From NCBI GenBank assembly GCA_003511785.1, contig DOIS01000403.1, forward strand, positions 1 to 6,708: 6,708 nucleotides of DNA. The letters are read 5' to 3'. The notes beneath the pieces are model-generated. The model did no database searches. It was not told the DNA's origin and saw only the letters and a list, made by a program, of their open reading frames with translations. This document shows positions 5,881 through 6,708 of the stretch, one piece after another; within the stretch, counting starts at the first letter, position 1; each line of letters begins with the position of its first letter. The position numbers and the translations under genes were made by a program. This stretch comes from Paracoccaceae bacterium (lineage in GTDB: Bacteria; Pseudomonadota; Alphaproteobacteria; Rhodobacterales; Rhodobacteraceae).

Positions 5881-6708
5881 ATGCCCGAATTGCCGGAGGT
5901 CGAGACCGTGCGCCGGGGGCTGGCGCCCGCGATGGAGGGGGCTGTGATCGCCCGGGCCGAGGTGAACCGCCCCGGCCTGCGCTGGCCCTTTCCGCCGCGC
6001 ATGGCCGAGCGGCTGGCGGGCGCGCGGGTGGCGCGGCTGCGGCGGCGGTCGAAATACATCCTGGCCGATCTCGACACGGGCGAGACGTTGCTGATCCACC
6101 TGGGCATGTCGGGACGGATGACGGTTTCGGGCGATCCGCTCGGTGTCTTCCTGCACGACCACCCGGCGGCCGAGAAACACGACCACGTGGTGCTGCACAT
6201 GGACAACGGGGCGCGCGTCACCTTCAACGACGCGCGGCGGTTCGGCGCGATGGACCTCATGCCGACCGAGGGTGCCGAGGCGCACAAGCTGCTGGCAGGG
6301 CTGGGGCCGGAGCCCTTGGGCAACACCTTTCACGAGGATTACCTGGTGGCCAGGTTGAAGGGACGGATGACCCCGATCAAGGCGGCGCTGCTGGACCAGC
6401 GGATCGTCGCGGGGCTGGGCAATATCTATGTCTGCGAGGCGCTCTTTCGCACCGGCATCGACCCGCGCCGCAAGGCCGGGCGCATCGCGGCATCGCGGGT
6501 GCGCGCGCTGGTGCCGGAGATCCGCGCCGTGCTGGAGGACGCCATCGCCGCCGGCGGATCGTCGCTGCGCGACTACCGGCAGGCGGGGGGCGAACTGGGG
6601 TATTTCCAGCATTCCTTCGACGTCTATGGCCGCGAGGGGGCGCCCTGCCGACGGCCCGGATGCCCCGGCACCGTGCGCCGAATCGTGCAATCGGGACGCT
6701 CAAGTTTC
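5881..6708 (+). CDS. mutM: Formamidopyrimidine-DNA glycosylase (Fpg/MutM), 3' end cut by window edge
   Basis: Bifunctional base-excision enzyme that removes 8-oxoguanine and formamidopyrimidines from DNA and nicks the abasic site by beta,delta-elimination. 276 codons are present without a stop; by family pattern about seven residues, with the last two zinc cysteines, should follow. Catalytic P2 and E3 are in the MPELPEVETVRRGL start, with E6 also conserved. K58 lies in RRSKYIL and the DNA-contacting IHLGMSGRM is at 72-80. The helix-two-turn-helix segment has LLDQRIVAGLGNIYVCEALF (170-189, N181). SSLRDYRQAGGELGYFQH (227-244) precedes the zinc finger. The first zinc pair is C256-x4-C261 rather than the textbook C-x2-C. 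Transcribed away from ubiE. Confidence 0.97.
   Translation, partial: MPELPEVETVRRGLAPAMEGAVIARAEVNRPGLRWPFPPRMAERLAGARVARLRRRSKYILADLDTGETLLIHLGMSGRMTVSGDPLGVFLHDHPAAEKHDHVVLHMDNGARVTFNDARRFGAMDLMPTEGAEAHKLLAGLGPEPLGNTFHEDYLVARLKGRMTPIKAALLDQRIVAGLGNIYVCEALFRTGIDPRRKAGRIAASRVRALVPEIRAVLEDAIAAGGSSLRDYRQAGGELGYFQHSFDVYGREGAPCRRPGCPGTVRRIVQSGRSSF

Noticed and set aside
5827..6690. 287-codon minus-strand open frame opposite mutM
   Set aside because: mutM is unmistakable on the plus strand; the antisense product is H/R/P-rich shadow sequence.

Overview
The window looks like a chromosomal segment from an alphaproteobacterium, most likely Rhodobacterales (Roseobacter/Rhodobacter-type). This rests on high GC content, almost exclusive CTG/CTC leucine codons in most genes, and a divergent mutM / ubiE-ubiB arrangement that I associate with that order. 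Assignment is by family recognition and reading; no database search was run.

Layout from left to right. Positions 1-1048 (minus) hold the first 349 codons of kbl, 2-amino-3-ketobutyrate CoA ligase; its 3' end lies outside the window. A 185-bp divergent gap follows. At 1234-2409 (plus) is a complete 391-aa acetyl-CoA acetyltransferase/beta-ketothiolase of the BktB type, with a strong ribosome binding site in front and a candidate hairpin terminator just behind. Three minus-strand genes follow: 2475-3461, a 328-aa protein that looks like a cytoplasmic, short reductive-dehalogenase-type (RdhA-like) corrinoid/iron-sulfur protein; 3509-5041, ubiB; and 5043-5795, ubiE. ubiE and ubiB are separated by one base and are surely one transcription unit, read ubiE -> ubiB, and possibly on into the RdhA-like gene after 47 bp. 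At 5881-6708 (plus), divergent from ubiE, is mutM (formamidopyrimidine-DNA glycosylase), cut by the right edge about seven residues before its expected end.

Functionally, kbl (threonine/glycine catabolism yielding acetyl-CoA) and the thiolase (acetyl-CoA / acetoacetyl-CoA and longer 3-ketoacyl-CoA interconversion) are both acyl-CoA enzymes but are divergently transcribed. ubiE and ubiB serve ubiquinone biosynthesis. mutM repairs oxidised purines.

The two points most worth a second look are the RdhA-like protein (no Tat signal, no visible RdhB-type anchor, next to quinone genes) and kbl, whose codon use shifts from host-like to TTG-rich and lower GC3 after about codon 72, next to a highly conserved motif. 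The shift suggests a recombination or assembly join. I found no mobile element, CRISPR array or RNA gene.
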